Shown: one piece after another, positions 7,428-16,500 of the stretch
Layout of the letters: the number at the start of each line of letters is the position of its first letter
Position numbering within the stretch: the stretch's first letter is position 1
Assembly: GCA_964511075.1 (NCBI GenBank)
Contig: CAZEDM010000007.1
Span: 62,001-126,000 of the forward strand
From: CAZEDM01 sp964511075
GTDB lineage: Bacteria; Zixibacteria; MSB-5A5; RBG-16-43-9
DNA: 64,000 bases
Direction: 5' to 3'
The notes under the pieces: generated by a model
What the model saw: the letters and a program-made list of their open reading frames with translations, nothing else
Told to the model about the DNA's origin: nothing
The model's database searches: none
Position numbers and translations under genes: made by a program

Positions 7428-7486
7428 ATTAGTGGAGATGAAATTTAACCTTGAAAGGTTTCAATTAAGTAAATTTCTATTCTAAA

Positions 7487-9754
7487 ATGCACAGTCTTAA
7501 AATCGAAATCAAAGGAGTAGTTCAGGGAGTGGGCTTTAGACCTTTCATCTACAACCTGGCGCGAAAACACCGTCTTCAGGGTTATGTTTTAAACGATACC
7601 AGGGGCGTGGAGATCGAGGCTGAGGGTAAAAAAACTGATCTGGACGGATTTCTTTTACAGATAAAAAATTCACCCCCTCCCCAATCTCATATTGAGAAGA
7701 TAACTACAAGAGAAATCCCCTGCCGGGCCTATCAGGATTTTGTTATCAGGGAAAGCAAAAGTAAAGATGCCAAAACAGTTTTGGTTTCTCCGGATTTAGC
7801 CACCTGCGGGGATTGCTTAAAGGAGCTTTTCGATCCCCAGGATAGAAGGTTTGGCTATCCTTTTCTAAACTGTACTAACTGCGGTCCCAGGTTGACCATA
7901 ATCCAGGATATCCCATATGACAGAGCTAAAACCACTATGAATGTCTTTAAGATGTGCCCAAAATGCAATCAGGAATATCACGATCCCGAAGACAGAAGAT
8001 TCCATGCCCAGCCCAATGCCTGCCCGGTATGCGGACCTAAATTGAGGTTAGTGGATAAAAAAACAAGGGCGCAGAATTCATCTGACCCGGTTGATTTAAC
8101 TGTCAAACTTCTAAAGGACGGCAACATAGTTGCCATAAAGGGGATAGGGGGCTTTCATCTTGCCTGCGATGCCACAAACAAACAGGCTGTCTTGAAGCTA
8201 AGGAAAAGAAAATACCGGGAGGACAAACCCTTTGCTCTCATGGCAAAGGATTTGAGGACTATACAGAGATTTTGCCATGTAAACTTTTCTGAAAAGAAGT
8301 TATTGCAATCGTTTTTACGTCCTATCGTATTATTGAGAAAGAAAAATTCAAATTTAATCGTACAGGAGGTTGCCCCTCTTCAAAAAAATTTGGGGGTGAT
8401 GCTTCCCTATTCTCCCCTGCACCATCTTTTGCTTGCTAAATCGAATCTGATCCTGGTTATGACTTCGGGTAACCAGTCTGATGAACCCATAGCTTATGAG
8501 AACAAAGACACTTTAATGAGATTAAACGACATTGCCGATTACTTCCTCCTCCACGATCGGGAAATTCACAGAAGATGTGACGATTCAGTAACCAGAATCT
8601 GGAAGGGAAAAGAGATAATCTTGAGGCGAGCAAGGGGGTACGTTCCCCAGCCTGTAGCTGTGGATTTAAAATTCAGAGAACAAATCTTAGCCACAGGCGC
8701 CCAGCTTAAAAATACTTTCTGCTTGGCACGGGATAATTTCGCTTTCTTAAGCACCCACATCGGCGATCTGGAAAATTTCGAGACTCTGGATTTCTATACC
8801 AAGGAGATAGATAGATTCAAAAAGCTCTGCTGGGTCAAACCTGAAATCGTAGCCTGCGATATGCACCCGGAATACCTCTCCACCAAGTACGCCTCATCCC
8901 TGGGACATCTCAGGAGAATTGCAGTTCAGCATCATCACGCCCATATAGCCAGCTGTATGGCTGAAAATGGAATCAGCCATAATGTAATTGGAGTGGCATT
9001 TGACGGAACCGGCTACGGAGAGGATAAAGCTGTGTGGGGAGGAGAATTTCTTCTGGCAGATTTTAAAGAGTACCGTAGAGCCGCTCATTTAAAATATGCT
9101 CCTATGCCGGGAGGGGAGGCAGCCATAAAAAATCCCTGGAGGATGGCCTTATCTTATCTTTGCACTTGTTACGGGGAGGACCTTTTAAATCTGGACTTAG
9201 AGTTTGTAAGAAAACTGGAGCAGAAAAGATATGAAGCCATAAAAAAGATGCTCGACCAGAGAATAAATATTTTTGACACCTCCAGTATAGGCAGGCTTTT
9301 CGATTCCGTTTCTGTCTTGCTTAGCTGGCGAGAAAGAACCAATTATGAAGGACAGCCTGCCATTGAGCTGGAGTATCTGGCAGATGAAAGAATCAAAGCA
9401 AAATATGATTTTGAAATTTTAAAAGAGAAAGATATATTGGTCATCGACCCGGAGTTGGTAATAAAGGGTGTAGTAAAAGATCTGCTTAAAAAAGAAAGCA
9501 AATCGAAAATCGCGGCAAAGTTCCACAACACCATAGCCCAAATGATAATCGAAGTTTGCAAAAGGTTACGTAAGGAATATGATATTAATTCTGTCTGCCT
9601 GTCCGGTGGTGTTTTCCAGAACATATTTCTGTTAGATAGAGCTTATTACCTTTTAACCCACAGCAAATTCGAAACTTACACCCACCATAAAGTTCCAACC
9701 AACGACGGAGGGATATCTTTGGGACAGGCAGCCGTTGCCAATCAGAGGGTTTGA
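7487..9754 (+). CDS. hypF: carbamoyltransferase HypF
   Basis: A 755-residue enzyme with the full HypF order. An acylphosphatase domain comes first (GVVQGVGFRPFIYNLA near residue 10), then two zinc-finger-like CxxC pairs (CGDCLKELFDPQDRRFGYPF, NCTNCGP, CPKC, CPVCGP) to about 185, a YrdC-like domain (VAIKGIGGFHLACDA) and a C-terminal Kae1-like domain (HHAHIASCMAE, AFDGTGYGEDKAVWGGEF). HypF makes the thiocarbamate on HypE that becomes the cyanide ligands of the NiFe site. It heads a six-gene maturation operon divergent from the hydrogenase structural genes. No strong ribosome site is seen before the ATG. Confidence 0.96.
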   Translation: MHSLKIEIKGVVQGVGFRPFIYNLARKHRLQGYVLNDTRGVEIEAEGKKTDLDGFLLQIKNSPPPQSHIEKITTREIPCRAYQDFVIRESKSKDAKTVLVSPDLATCGDCLKELFDPQDRRFGYPFLNCTNCGPRLTIIQDIPYDRAKTTMNVFKMCPKCNQEYHDPEDRRFHAQPNACPVCGPKLRLVDKKTRAQNSSDPVDLTVKLLKDGNIVAIKGIGGFHLACDATNKQAVLKLRKRKYREDKPFALMAKDLRTIQRFCHVNFSEKKLLQSFLRPIVLLRKKNSNLIVQEVAPLQKNLGVMLPYSPLHHLLLAKSNLILVMTSGNQSDEPIAYENKDTLMRLNDIADYFLLHDREIHRRCDDSVTRIWKGKEIILRRARGYVPQPVAVDLKFREQILATGAQLKNTFCLARDNFAFLSTHIGDLENFETLDFYTKEIDRFKKLCWVKPEIVACDMHPEYLSTKYASSLGHLRRIAVQHHHAHIASCMAENGISHNVIGVAFDGTGYGEDKAVWGGEFLLADFKEYRRAAHLKYAPMPGGEAAIKNPWRMALSYLCTCYGEDLLNLDLEFVRKLEQKRYEAIKKMLDQRINIFDTSSIGRLFDSVSVLLSWRERTNYEGQPAIELEYLADERIKAKYDFEILKEKDILVIDPELVIKGVVKDLLKKESKSKIAAKFHNTIAQMIIEVCKRLRKEYDINSVCLSGGVFQNIFLLDRAYYLLTHSKFETYTHHKVPTNDGGISLGQAAVANQRV

Positions 9755-9755
9755 T

Positions 9756-9971
9756 ATGTGCTTGGGAGTGCCAGTAAAAATAATTCAGATTTGCGGTAAT
9801 GAAGGTATTGGGGAGTTTAAGGGGGTTAAAAGAAATATCAGCTTAGAGCTTGTAGATAAGGTCAAGCCCGGGGATTATGTGATCTTGCATGCCGGATTTG
9901 CCATTCAGAAATTAGAGCCGAAGGAAGCTCTGGAAACCCTGAAACTATTTGAAAAACTGGAAAATGAGTAG
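9756..9971 (+). CDS. hypC: hydrogenase maturation chaperone HypC
   Basis: A 71-residue protein beginning MCLGVPVKIIQI; the Cys at position 2 is the invariant residue through which HypC binds the iron precursor, HypD and the large subunit. The family core EFKGVKRNISLELVDKVKPGDYVILHAGFAIQ-like region is present, here as segments GVKRNISLEL and KPGDYVILHAGFA. I start at the ATG one base after the hypF stop because the family always starts MCL. The 3' end overlaps hypD by 8 bases. Confidence 0.95.
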   Translation: MCLGVPVKIIQICGNEGIGEFKGVKRNISLELVDKVKPGDYVILHAGFAIQKLEPKEALETLKLFEKLENE

Positions 9972-11112
9972 GAATTTCTACGACGAGTTCTCTGATACCA
10001 GCAAAACCAGGATATTTTCGGAGAAAATCAAAGACATTGCCCGAAACACCAATAAAAGTATAGCCTTGATGGAGGTCTGCGGGACTCATACCGTAGCCAT
10101 CTTTAAATCCGGCATAAAAAGTATCCTGCCGGATAATATAAAACTGATCTCCGGCCCAGGCTGTCCGGTTTGTGTAACACCCAATGAATATATGGATAGA
10201 GCCATTGCCCTGTCCAGATTGGAGGAGGTTATTCTTACCACCTTCGGCGATATGATGAAGGTACCTGGCTCCTCCTCTTCCCTGGAGAAGGAAAAATCCA
10301 AAGGCATGGATATAAGGGTGGTCTATTCCACGCTGGATGCCTTGAAAATCGCTAAAGACAATCCAGGGAAAAAAGTAATCTTTCTGGGGGTAGGGTTCGA
10401 GACCACTGCCCCGACCATCGCCTCTGCCCTAAGGGAAGCCAAAACCAAAAGGATAGGAAATTTCTTTGTGCTCTCCGCTCACAAGCTCATACCTCCAGCC
10501 CTGAAGTTTTTAGCCCGCTCCAGTGATTTAAAGGTAGATGGATTCATATGCCCCGGGCATGTTAGCACCATCATTGGAACCTATCCCTATGAGTTTTTGG
10601 CAGGCGAATTCAACATTCCCTGCGTGATTACCGGATTTGAGCCTCTGGATTTATTTCAGTCCATATATATCTTGCTGAAGCAGATACAGGATAAAAAGGC
10701 GCAGGTATATAACCAATATTCCCGGGCAGTAAGAGAAGAGGGGAATAAATTAGCCTTGGATCTGATGGATGAGGTCTTCGAAAAAGAAGATTCAGCCTGG
10801 CGAGGAATCGGTATTATTCCGGAATCAGGATTAAAGATAAAAAAAGAATACCTGGGATACGATGCCAAGGAGAGGATCTTTGTCCAGGTTGAGAAAAGTA
10901 GAGAACCCAGGGGCTGTCTTTGCGGGCTGGTCATTCAGGGCAAAAAAACTCCTCTGGATTGTCCTTTATTTGCGACAAAATGCACTCCTCAGTTTCCAAT
11001 AGGACCCTGTATGGTCTCCTCCGAAGGTTCGTGCCAGGCATATTACAAATATGGGCGAAAAGATTTTGCCTTGAGTCATAAGGAAAAGCAAAGAGGAAGT
11101 CGCAGATTTTAA
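9964..11112 (+). CDS. hypD: hydrogenase maturation protein HypD
   Basis: A 382-residue scaffold protein on which the Fe(CN)2CO unit is built together with HypC and HypE. Family motifs are present: MEVCGTHT near residue 35, GPGCPVCVTP near 66, GFETTAPT and the His-containing LSAHKLIPPAL, then the Cys-rich C-terminal [4Fe-4S] region (GCLCGLVIQGKKTPLDCPLF, CTPQFPIGPCMVSSEGSCQAYY). The ATG chosen lies inside the end of hypC; a TTG five codons earlier is the alternative. A partial REP-like repeat occupies the 53-base gap before hypE. Confidence 0.95.
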   Translation: MSRNFYDEFSDTSKTRIFSEKIKDIARNTNKSIALMEVCGTHTVAIFKSGIKSILPDNIKLISGPGCPVCVTPNEYMDRAIALSRLEEVILTTFGDMMKVPGSSSSLEKEKSKGMDIRVVYSTLDALKIAKDNPGKKVIFLGVGFETTAPTIASALREAKTKRIGNFFVLSAHKLIPPALKFLARSSDLKVDGFICPGHVSTIIGTYPYEFLAGEFNIPCVITGFEPLDLFQSIYILLKQIQDKKAQVYNQYSRAVREEGNKLALDLMDEVFEKEDSAWRGIGIIPESGLKIKKEYLGYDAKERIFVQVEKSREPRGCLCGLVIQGKKTPLDCPLFATKCTPQFPIGPCMVSSEGSCQAYYKYGRKDFALSHKEKQRGSRRF

Positions 11113-11127
11113 CCTGTGTTCTACCGT

Positions 11128-11151
11128 ACCCTGAAGAGTGCGGCTACCAAG
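11128..11151. repeat. fragment of interspersed repeat
   Basis: ACCCTGAAGAGTGCGGCTACCAAG in the gap between hypD and hypE is close to the reverse complement of a sequence at 50171-50195. It is an incomplete copy of the same intergenic repeat family inserted within an operon. Confidence 0.5.
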
Positions 11152-11165
11152 TTTAAAAAGAAAAG

Positions 11166-12191
11166 ATGACAAGAAAAAATAATCTCGATGAGAAAATAAC
11201 TCTCTCCCATGGAGCCGGAGGGAAGCTCTCTTTTGATTTAGTTGCCGGACTGTTTAAGGAGAGCTTCAACAATAAGATTCTGAATAGATTAGAGGACTCA
11301 GCAGTTATTAACCTGAACGAACAGAAAATCGCTTTCACCACCGATTCCTATGTCATTCAGCCTATCTTCTTCCCTGGAGGAGACATAGGTAAATTAGCGG
11401 TGTGTGGGACTATAAACGACCTCTCGGTTATGGGAGCGAAACCTTTATTTTTGTCTTGTTCCTTGATAATTGAGGAGGGATTGGAGCAAAATATCTTAAA
11501 GAAAATAGTTTTATCCATGAAGAAAACTGCCCGAAGAGCTAAGGTCCAGATCGTCACTGGCGATACCAAAGTGGTGGAAAAAGGAAGTGCGGACAAAATT
11601 TTCATAAACACATCCGGGATCGGCATCATTCCAAAAGGGATCGAGTTAGGCAAAGAAAAGATTGAGGCTGGAGACAAAATCATAATTTCCGGGACAATCG
11701 GCGACCATGCTACAGCCATTCTTTCTTCCAGAGAGGGTTTGGAATTTCAAACCAGGGTGAAAAGTGACTGTGCGCCTCTTTCTGATATGATTGGCTCTGT
11801 CCTTAGATTCAAGGACAAGATAAAATTTATGCGCGACCCTACTCGGGGTGGATTAGCCTCAAGCTTGAACGAGATGGTTATAGAGAAAAACCTTGGTGCT
11901 CTTCTGTATGAGGATAAAATCCCTCTAAGGGATGAGGTTAAAGGTTTTTGCGAGCTTTTGGGCTATGATCCCTTATATCTGGCAAATGAAGGGAAAGTTA
12001 TCATAGTGACTAAAGCTAAAGTTTCTCAGAAAGTTTTGAGCATCCTGAGAAGAAATCCATTGGGCAGGGAGGCTGAAATCATCGGCGAGGTTAGTGATAA
12101 ACTCGAAGGACTGGTTGGGTTGAGAACAAAATTCGGCGGGACCAGAATCGTGGATATGCCCCTGGGTGCACAATTCCCCAGAATATGCTAA
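11166..12191 (+). CDS. hypE: hydrogenase maturation protein HypE
   Basis: A 341-residue member of the AIR synthase/ThiL superfamily. It has SHGAGGKLSFDL near the N terminus, TTDSYVIQPIFFPGG, KLAVCGTINDLSVMGA and the ATP-site segment RDPTRGGLA. The C terminus ends PRIC; this terminal Cys receives the carbamoyl group from HypF and is dehydrated to thiocyanate. The gene is full length, in frame and immediately precedes hypA. Confidence 0.96.
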   Translation: MTRKNNLDEKITLSHGAGGKLSFDLVAGLFKESFNNKILNRLEDSAVINLNEQKIAFTTDSYVIQPIFFPGGDIGKLAVCGTINDLSVMGAKPLFLSCSLIIEEGLEQNILKKIVLSMKKTARRAKVQIVTGDTKVVEKGSADKIFINTSGIGIIPKGIELGKEKIEAGDKIIISGTIGDHATAILSSREGLEFQTRVKSDCAPLSDMIGSVLRFKDKIKFMRDPTRGGLASSLNEMVIEKNLGALLYEDKIPLRDEVKGFCELLGYDPLYLANEGKVIIVTKAKVSQKVLSILRRNPLGREAEIIGEVSDKLEGLVGLRTKFGGTRIVDMPLGAQFPRIC

Positions 12192-12201
12192 AGGATTTGT
12201 T

Positions 12202-12546
12202 ATGCACGAGATGGCAGTGGCAGAGAATATCATAAAGGTGATTGAGGAAAATTTAAGACAATCCAAGGAGAAGGGGCAAGTGAAAAGGATCGATTTGAAA
12301 ATCGGCAAGCTTACCTGCGTTGAGCCAGAGGCTTTGAGACTATCTTTTCAGGTGGTCTCACAGGGAACTTTTTTGGAGAAGGCATCTCTTAACATCAATT
12401 CGATATCCATCACCGGACTATGCAAGGATTGTAGAAGAAACTTTCGTTTGGAGGAACTGGATTTTTCCTGTCCTTCCTGCGGGTCTTTCAGGATAGAGAT
12501 CCAGACTGGAAATGAACTTTTCATAGAGTCGTTTGAGATTGTATAA
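12202..12546 (+). CDS. hypA: nickel metallochaperone HypA
   Basis: A 114-residue nickel-insertion protein. It begins MHEMAVAENI, with the nickel-binding MHE start, and has the two zinc CxxC pairs CKDC and CPSC in the C-terminal half. I choose this ATG rather than one 12 codons earlier, which would overlap hypE, because HypA proteins start MHE. HypA works with HypB to load nickel into the large subunit. Confidence 0.95.
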   Translation: MHEMAVAENIIKVIEENLRQSKEKGQVKRIDLKIGKLTCVEPEALRLSFQVVSQGTFLEKASLNINSISITGLCKDCRRNFRLEELDFSCPSCGSFRIEIQTGNELFIESFEIV

Positions 12547-12564
12547 ATTATATAAGGAGAAGAT

Positions 12565-13245
12565 ATGAAGATTCAAGTCTTGACTGATGTTCTAAAAGTC
12601 AACCAGACCATTGCCCAGGAGAACAGAAAGATATTCGATGAAAAGAAGATACTGGTATTGAACTTCATGAGCTCACCCGGTGCAGGCAAAACCTCGATTC
12701 TGGAAAAAACCCTGGAGAAATTAAGAAAGGATTACAATTTCGCAGTGATCGAAGGGGATGTGGCAACCTCCAATGATGCCGAGAGGCTGGCAAAATATGA
12801 TATCCCGGTAGTGCAGATAACCACTGAATCCTTCGGAGGTGCCTGTCATTTAGATGCCAATATGGTGAAGAAAGCTCTGGAGAATCTGGATTTATCCTGT
12901 GTGCAGATCTTATTTATCGAAAACATCGGCAATCTGATCTGCCCGGCTGGGTTCTATTTAGGCGAGGATAAGAAGATAATCGTTTTGAGCACAACCGAGG
13001 GTGAGGACAAACCCAGCAAATATCCGGTGGCTTTCAGAAACTCGGATTTAGTCTTAATCAACAAGTCTGATCTTCTCCCTCACCTGGAGATAGATTATAA
13101 TCTGATCTTACAGAACATAAGAAGAGTCAACCCTGAGCTTATCTCCCTTAAAATCTCCTCAAAAACAGAGGAAGGCTTTGAGGACTGGATTAGCTGGTTG
13201 ATAAAGGAGTATCAAGCCAAATCAAAAATGAGTCCCCAGAAATAG
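12565..13245 (+). CDS. hypB: nickel-insertion GTPase HypB
   Basis: A 226-residue G3E-family GTPase. Walker A is SSPGAGKTS (about residue 37), followed by EGDVATSNDAERL, the metal-site region GACHLDANMVKKAL and the base-recognition motif INKSDL. The His-rich or CxxCGC nickel-storage N terminus of some HypB proteins is absent, so this is the minimal form. A good AAGGAGAAG ribosome site precedes it. It closes the hypFCDEAB operon. Confidence 0.95.
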   Translation: MKIQVLTDVLKVNQTIAQENRKIFDEKKILVLNFMSSPGAGKTSILEKTLEKLRKDYNFAVIEGDVATSNDAERLAKYDIPVVQITTESFGGACHLDANMVKKALENLDLSCVQILFIENIGNLICPAGFYLGEDKKIIVLSTTEGEDKPSKYPVAFRNSDLVLINKSDLLPHLEIDYNLILQNIRRVNPELISLKISSKTEEGFEDWISWLIKEYQAKSKMSPQK

Positions 13246-13561
13246 AAAAGTGAGGATTTTCTGTTTATTTGGATATCGTCCTAACCTAATTCTTATACAG
13301 CACAATTCCGATAGATACAAGGAGATAACTTCTTTTACACATCAAAAACGGGGGGTATTCTTGACTTTTTTACCTCTTTACCGGATGAAATTTTTAGGAG
13401 CATAAACCGGTAAAAAGTAGTTTCATATTTCAATTAAGATTAAGTAAATCTTTTTTGATTGACATCATAATTCATATAATTTATTCTGACTAAAGAATCT
13501 GGATGGGAACGGCAAAAAATGAAAAAAGTGAGGAGGGTTTAACCTTAAGTGGAGAATAATT
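13246..13561. other. intergenic region between hypB and the PAS kinase gene
   Basis: This AT-rich stretch of about 315 bases contains an inverted repeat, TTTACCGG (13377-13384) and CCGGTAAA (13407-13414), with a 22-base loop and no T-tract, and the promoter of the following gene. No gene or RNA was recognised. Confidence 0.5.
13459..13487 (+). promoter_or_regulatory. sigma70-type promoter of PAS kinase gene
   Basis: A perfect TTGACA, a 17-base spacer and TATTCT. The implied leader is about 65-70 bases and contains a GGAG ribosome site before the ATG. Confidence 0.55.
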
Positions 13562-16500
13562 ATGAAATTCAAAAATTGGGAACAGATAGCAGGAGGCAGG
13601 TCAGGGTTGATTGTGATACGTGCTCTTGCGGTCTTGAGTCTGATACTTATCTTGGAGCATATTTTAAAACTGGGTCAATTTCTATCAGTTAATAATCATT
13701 CTGATATCAAATGGGGTGAGATAATCGTAGACCTGGCCATAATTCTCTCAATAGGCGTTATCTCCTTAACCCTGATTCACGCTTCCGAATCGAGGCGGAG
13801 GAGAGCAGAGCGTGCTCTCTTATACGACGAAGGACGCTACAGAGACCTGTTTGAAAACTCTCCCCTGGGGTTTTACCGCACCACTCCGGACGGACGGATT
13901 CTTTTAGCCAACTCTGCTCTGATTCAGATGTTAGGCTATACCTCTTTGGGGGAATTGGAAAAGCGAAACCTGGAAAAGGAGGGTTTTGAGCCTAAGTACC
14001 AGCGCAGTCAATTCAAAGAAATTATAGATAAGATGGGTGAAGTCAAGGGCTTAGAATCAGCCTGGATAAGACGTGATAAAAAAGTGCTTTTCGTTCGAGA
14101 AAATGCCAAGGCAATACGAGATGAGGATGGCAAAATTTTATACTATGAGGGAACAGCGGAGGATATTACCGAGCGTAAAAAGGCGGAGGAAGCATTAAGA
14201 CAATCTGAGCAAAAGTATCGAGAATTGGTGGAAACCTCTATAGATATGATATTTACCTTGGATCAGAATGGAAGTTTTCTGTTCGCCAACAAAGCGTGGA
14301 GGAATCGTTTAGGGTTTTCAGAGGAGGAGACAGAGAACTTAAATGGGTTTGAATTAATCCACTCTGAGGACCTAAGGAACACAAAAGAACGATTTGGTGA
14401 AGTTCTTCAGGGCAAGATCGTGGAAGGCCTTGAGTTTAAATCTAAAACTAAGGATGGCTCATTAATCAATGTTGTAATCAATGCCTCGCCTATATTTGAT
14501 CCTCAGGGAGATGTCATTGCCGTACTCGGTGTTGGAAGAGATATCACTGAACAGAAGAAGAAGGAGGAGGAATTAATTCGCCTCTCAGCTGCTGTGAAAA
14601 CCTCTTCAGAGAGCATCGTAATCTGTGACCTTCAAGGGAAAATCGTTGATGTAAATGAAGCTACTTTAGAGATGTATAGGACTGAGAATAAACCCGACCT
14701 GGTAGGGAAAAATGTCCTTGAGCTTATATCCCCAGAAGAAAGAGAAAGAGCAATTGCAGGTATGAAAGAGGTTTTGCAGAGGGGATATGCAAAAAATAGG
14801 GAACATTCTATCTGTCTCATGGATGGAAGCAGAATTCCCGTGGAAATCAGCACAGCTCTGATGAAAGATAAGAAGGGTAAGCCCATAGGATTTGTGGGCA
14901 TAACCAGGGATATAAGCGAACGCAGGAAAGCAGAAGAGGCACTGCGTGCTTCTGAACAAAGATATAAGATGCTGTTTGAACGAAACCTGGCTGCGGTATA
15001 CCGCACAACCATAGATGGAAAAGTTCTGGACTGCAATGAATCTTTTGCTCGACTTCTGAGCTATGAATCAGCAAAGGAGATTATGGCTCTGCGAGCTCCG
15101 GAGTTTTACTTTAAAGATACTGAGAGGGAAGAGTTCCTCAGGCGTTTGCAGAAGAAAGGTAATCTGACTAACTCTGAATTCTGTATGAGACGAAAAGACG
15201 GGAAGCCTGTCTGGATTCTGGAAAATGTAAATTTGTTTGAGGAGGAAAATGGAGAAGTTACTATTCAGGGTACAGTGATCGACATCACCGAGCGTAAGAA
15301 ATCTGAGCAAATTCAATCAGTGCAATATAAAATCGCCAATGCAGTAAGCACCACTAGGGATATGCAGGAACTGATCAAGATAATCCACAAGGAGCTTGGC
15401 ACTATCCTGGATACAACCAATTTCTTCATCTCGCTTTATGACAAAGAAACGGACACTCTTTCTCTACCCTATTACGTGGATGAAAAAGACAGGTTCACCT
15501 CCTTCCCTGTCGTAAAAACAAAAACCTCCTATGTCATAAAGAAAAAAGAGCCGGTTCTGGTTACCCCAGAGGTCAGGGAAAAGTTAATTCAAGCAGGAGA
15601 GATCGAGGCTTTTGGAACTCCATCCAAGATCTGGCTGGGTGTCCCTTTGAAGATTGGTGAAGAGGTCATAGGGGTTGTGGCAGTCCAGAGCTACACGGAT
15701 CCTTATGCTTATGGAGAAAAGGAGATGGAGATCTTAAAATTCGTCTCTGAGGAGATAGCTTTATCCATAGAACGTAAGAAGGCGGAGGAGGCTCTCAAGG
15801 AGAGCGAGGAACGATTCCGCCAGTTCGCGGAGAACATCGACCAGGTCTTCTGGCTCACGGATTGGGATGCCAAACGGCTGCTCTATGTGAACCCTGCTTT
15901 CGAGAGGTTGTATGGCCGCTCCTGCCAGAGCGCCTACCAAAACAGGATGAACTGGCAGGAGGTCATTTACCCGGAGGACAGAGAACGGGTCAAGGAAGCC
16001 TTCAGCCGGAGTGCGGACCTGGGCCAGTACGCGGAGGCAGAGTACCGAATCCTCCGCGAGGACGGTACGCTGCGCTGGGTTTTAGATCGCAGCTATCCGA
16101 TCCGGGATAAACACGGGAGAATCTACCGCTTCGCAAGCGTGGCTGAGGACATCACCGAGCGCAAGGAAGCAGAGAATGCATTAAAGGAAAGCGAGGAGAA
16201 ATTCAAAACCTTGGCCGAGGAATCCTTTGACAGTATGATAATCCATGACATGGATAAGGTTTTAGAAGTAAATAGGACTTTTACCAAAGTCTGGGGATAT
16301 GAGCCGGATGAAATAAGAGGTGCAAGCGTTAAAAAATTTATTACTCCTGACTCCTATGAGCTGATCTTGGAAAAAATTTCCTCCGGAGATGAAAAACCTT
16401 ATGAGATCTTAGCCATAAAAAAGGACGGAACGATTTTCCCCATTGAAATAGCTGGAAGGCAGATCAATTACAAAGGCAAAAAAGCCAGGATAGTTACTGC

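Noticed and set aside
13377..13414. Inverted repeat TTTACCGG/CCGGTAAA as terminator of the hyp operon
   Set aside because: The loop is 22 bases and no T-tract follows, so it does not have the form of an intrinsic terminator.
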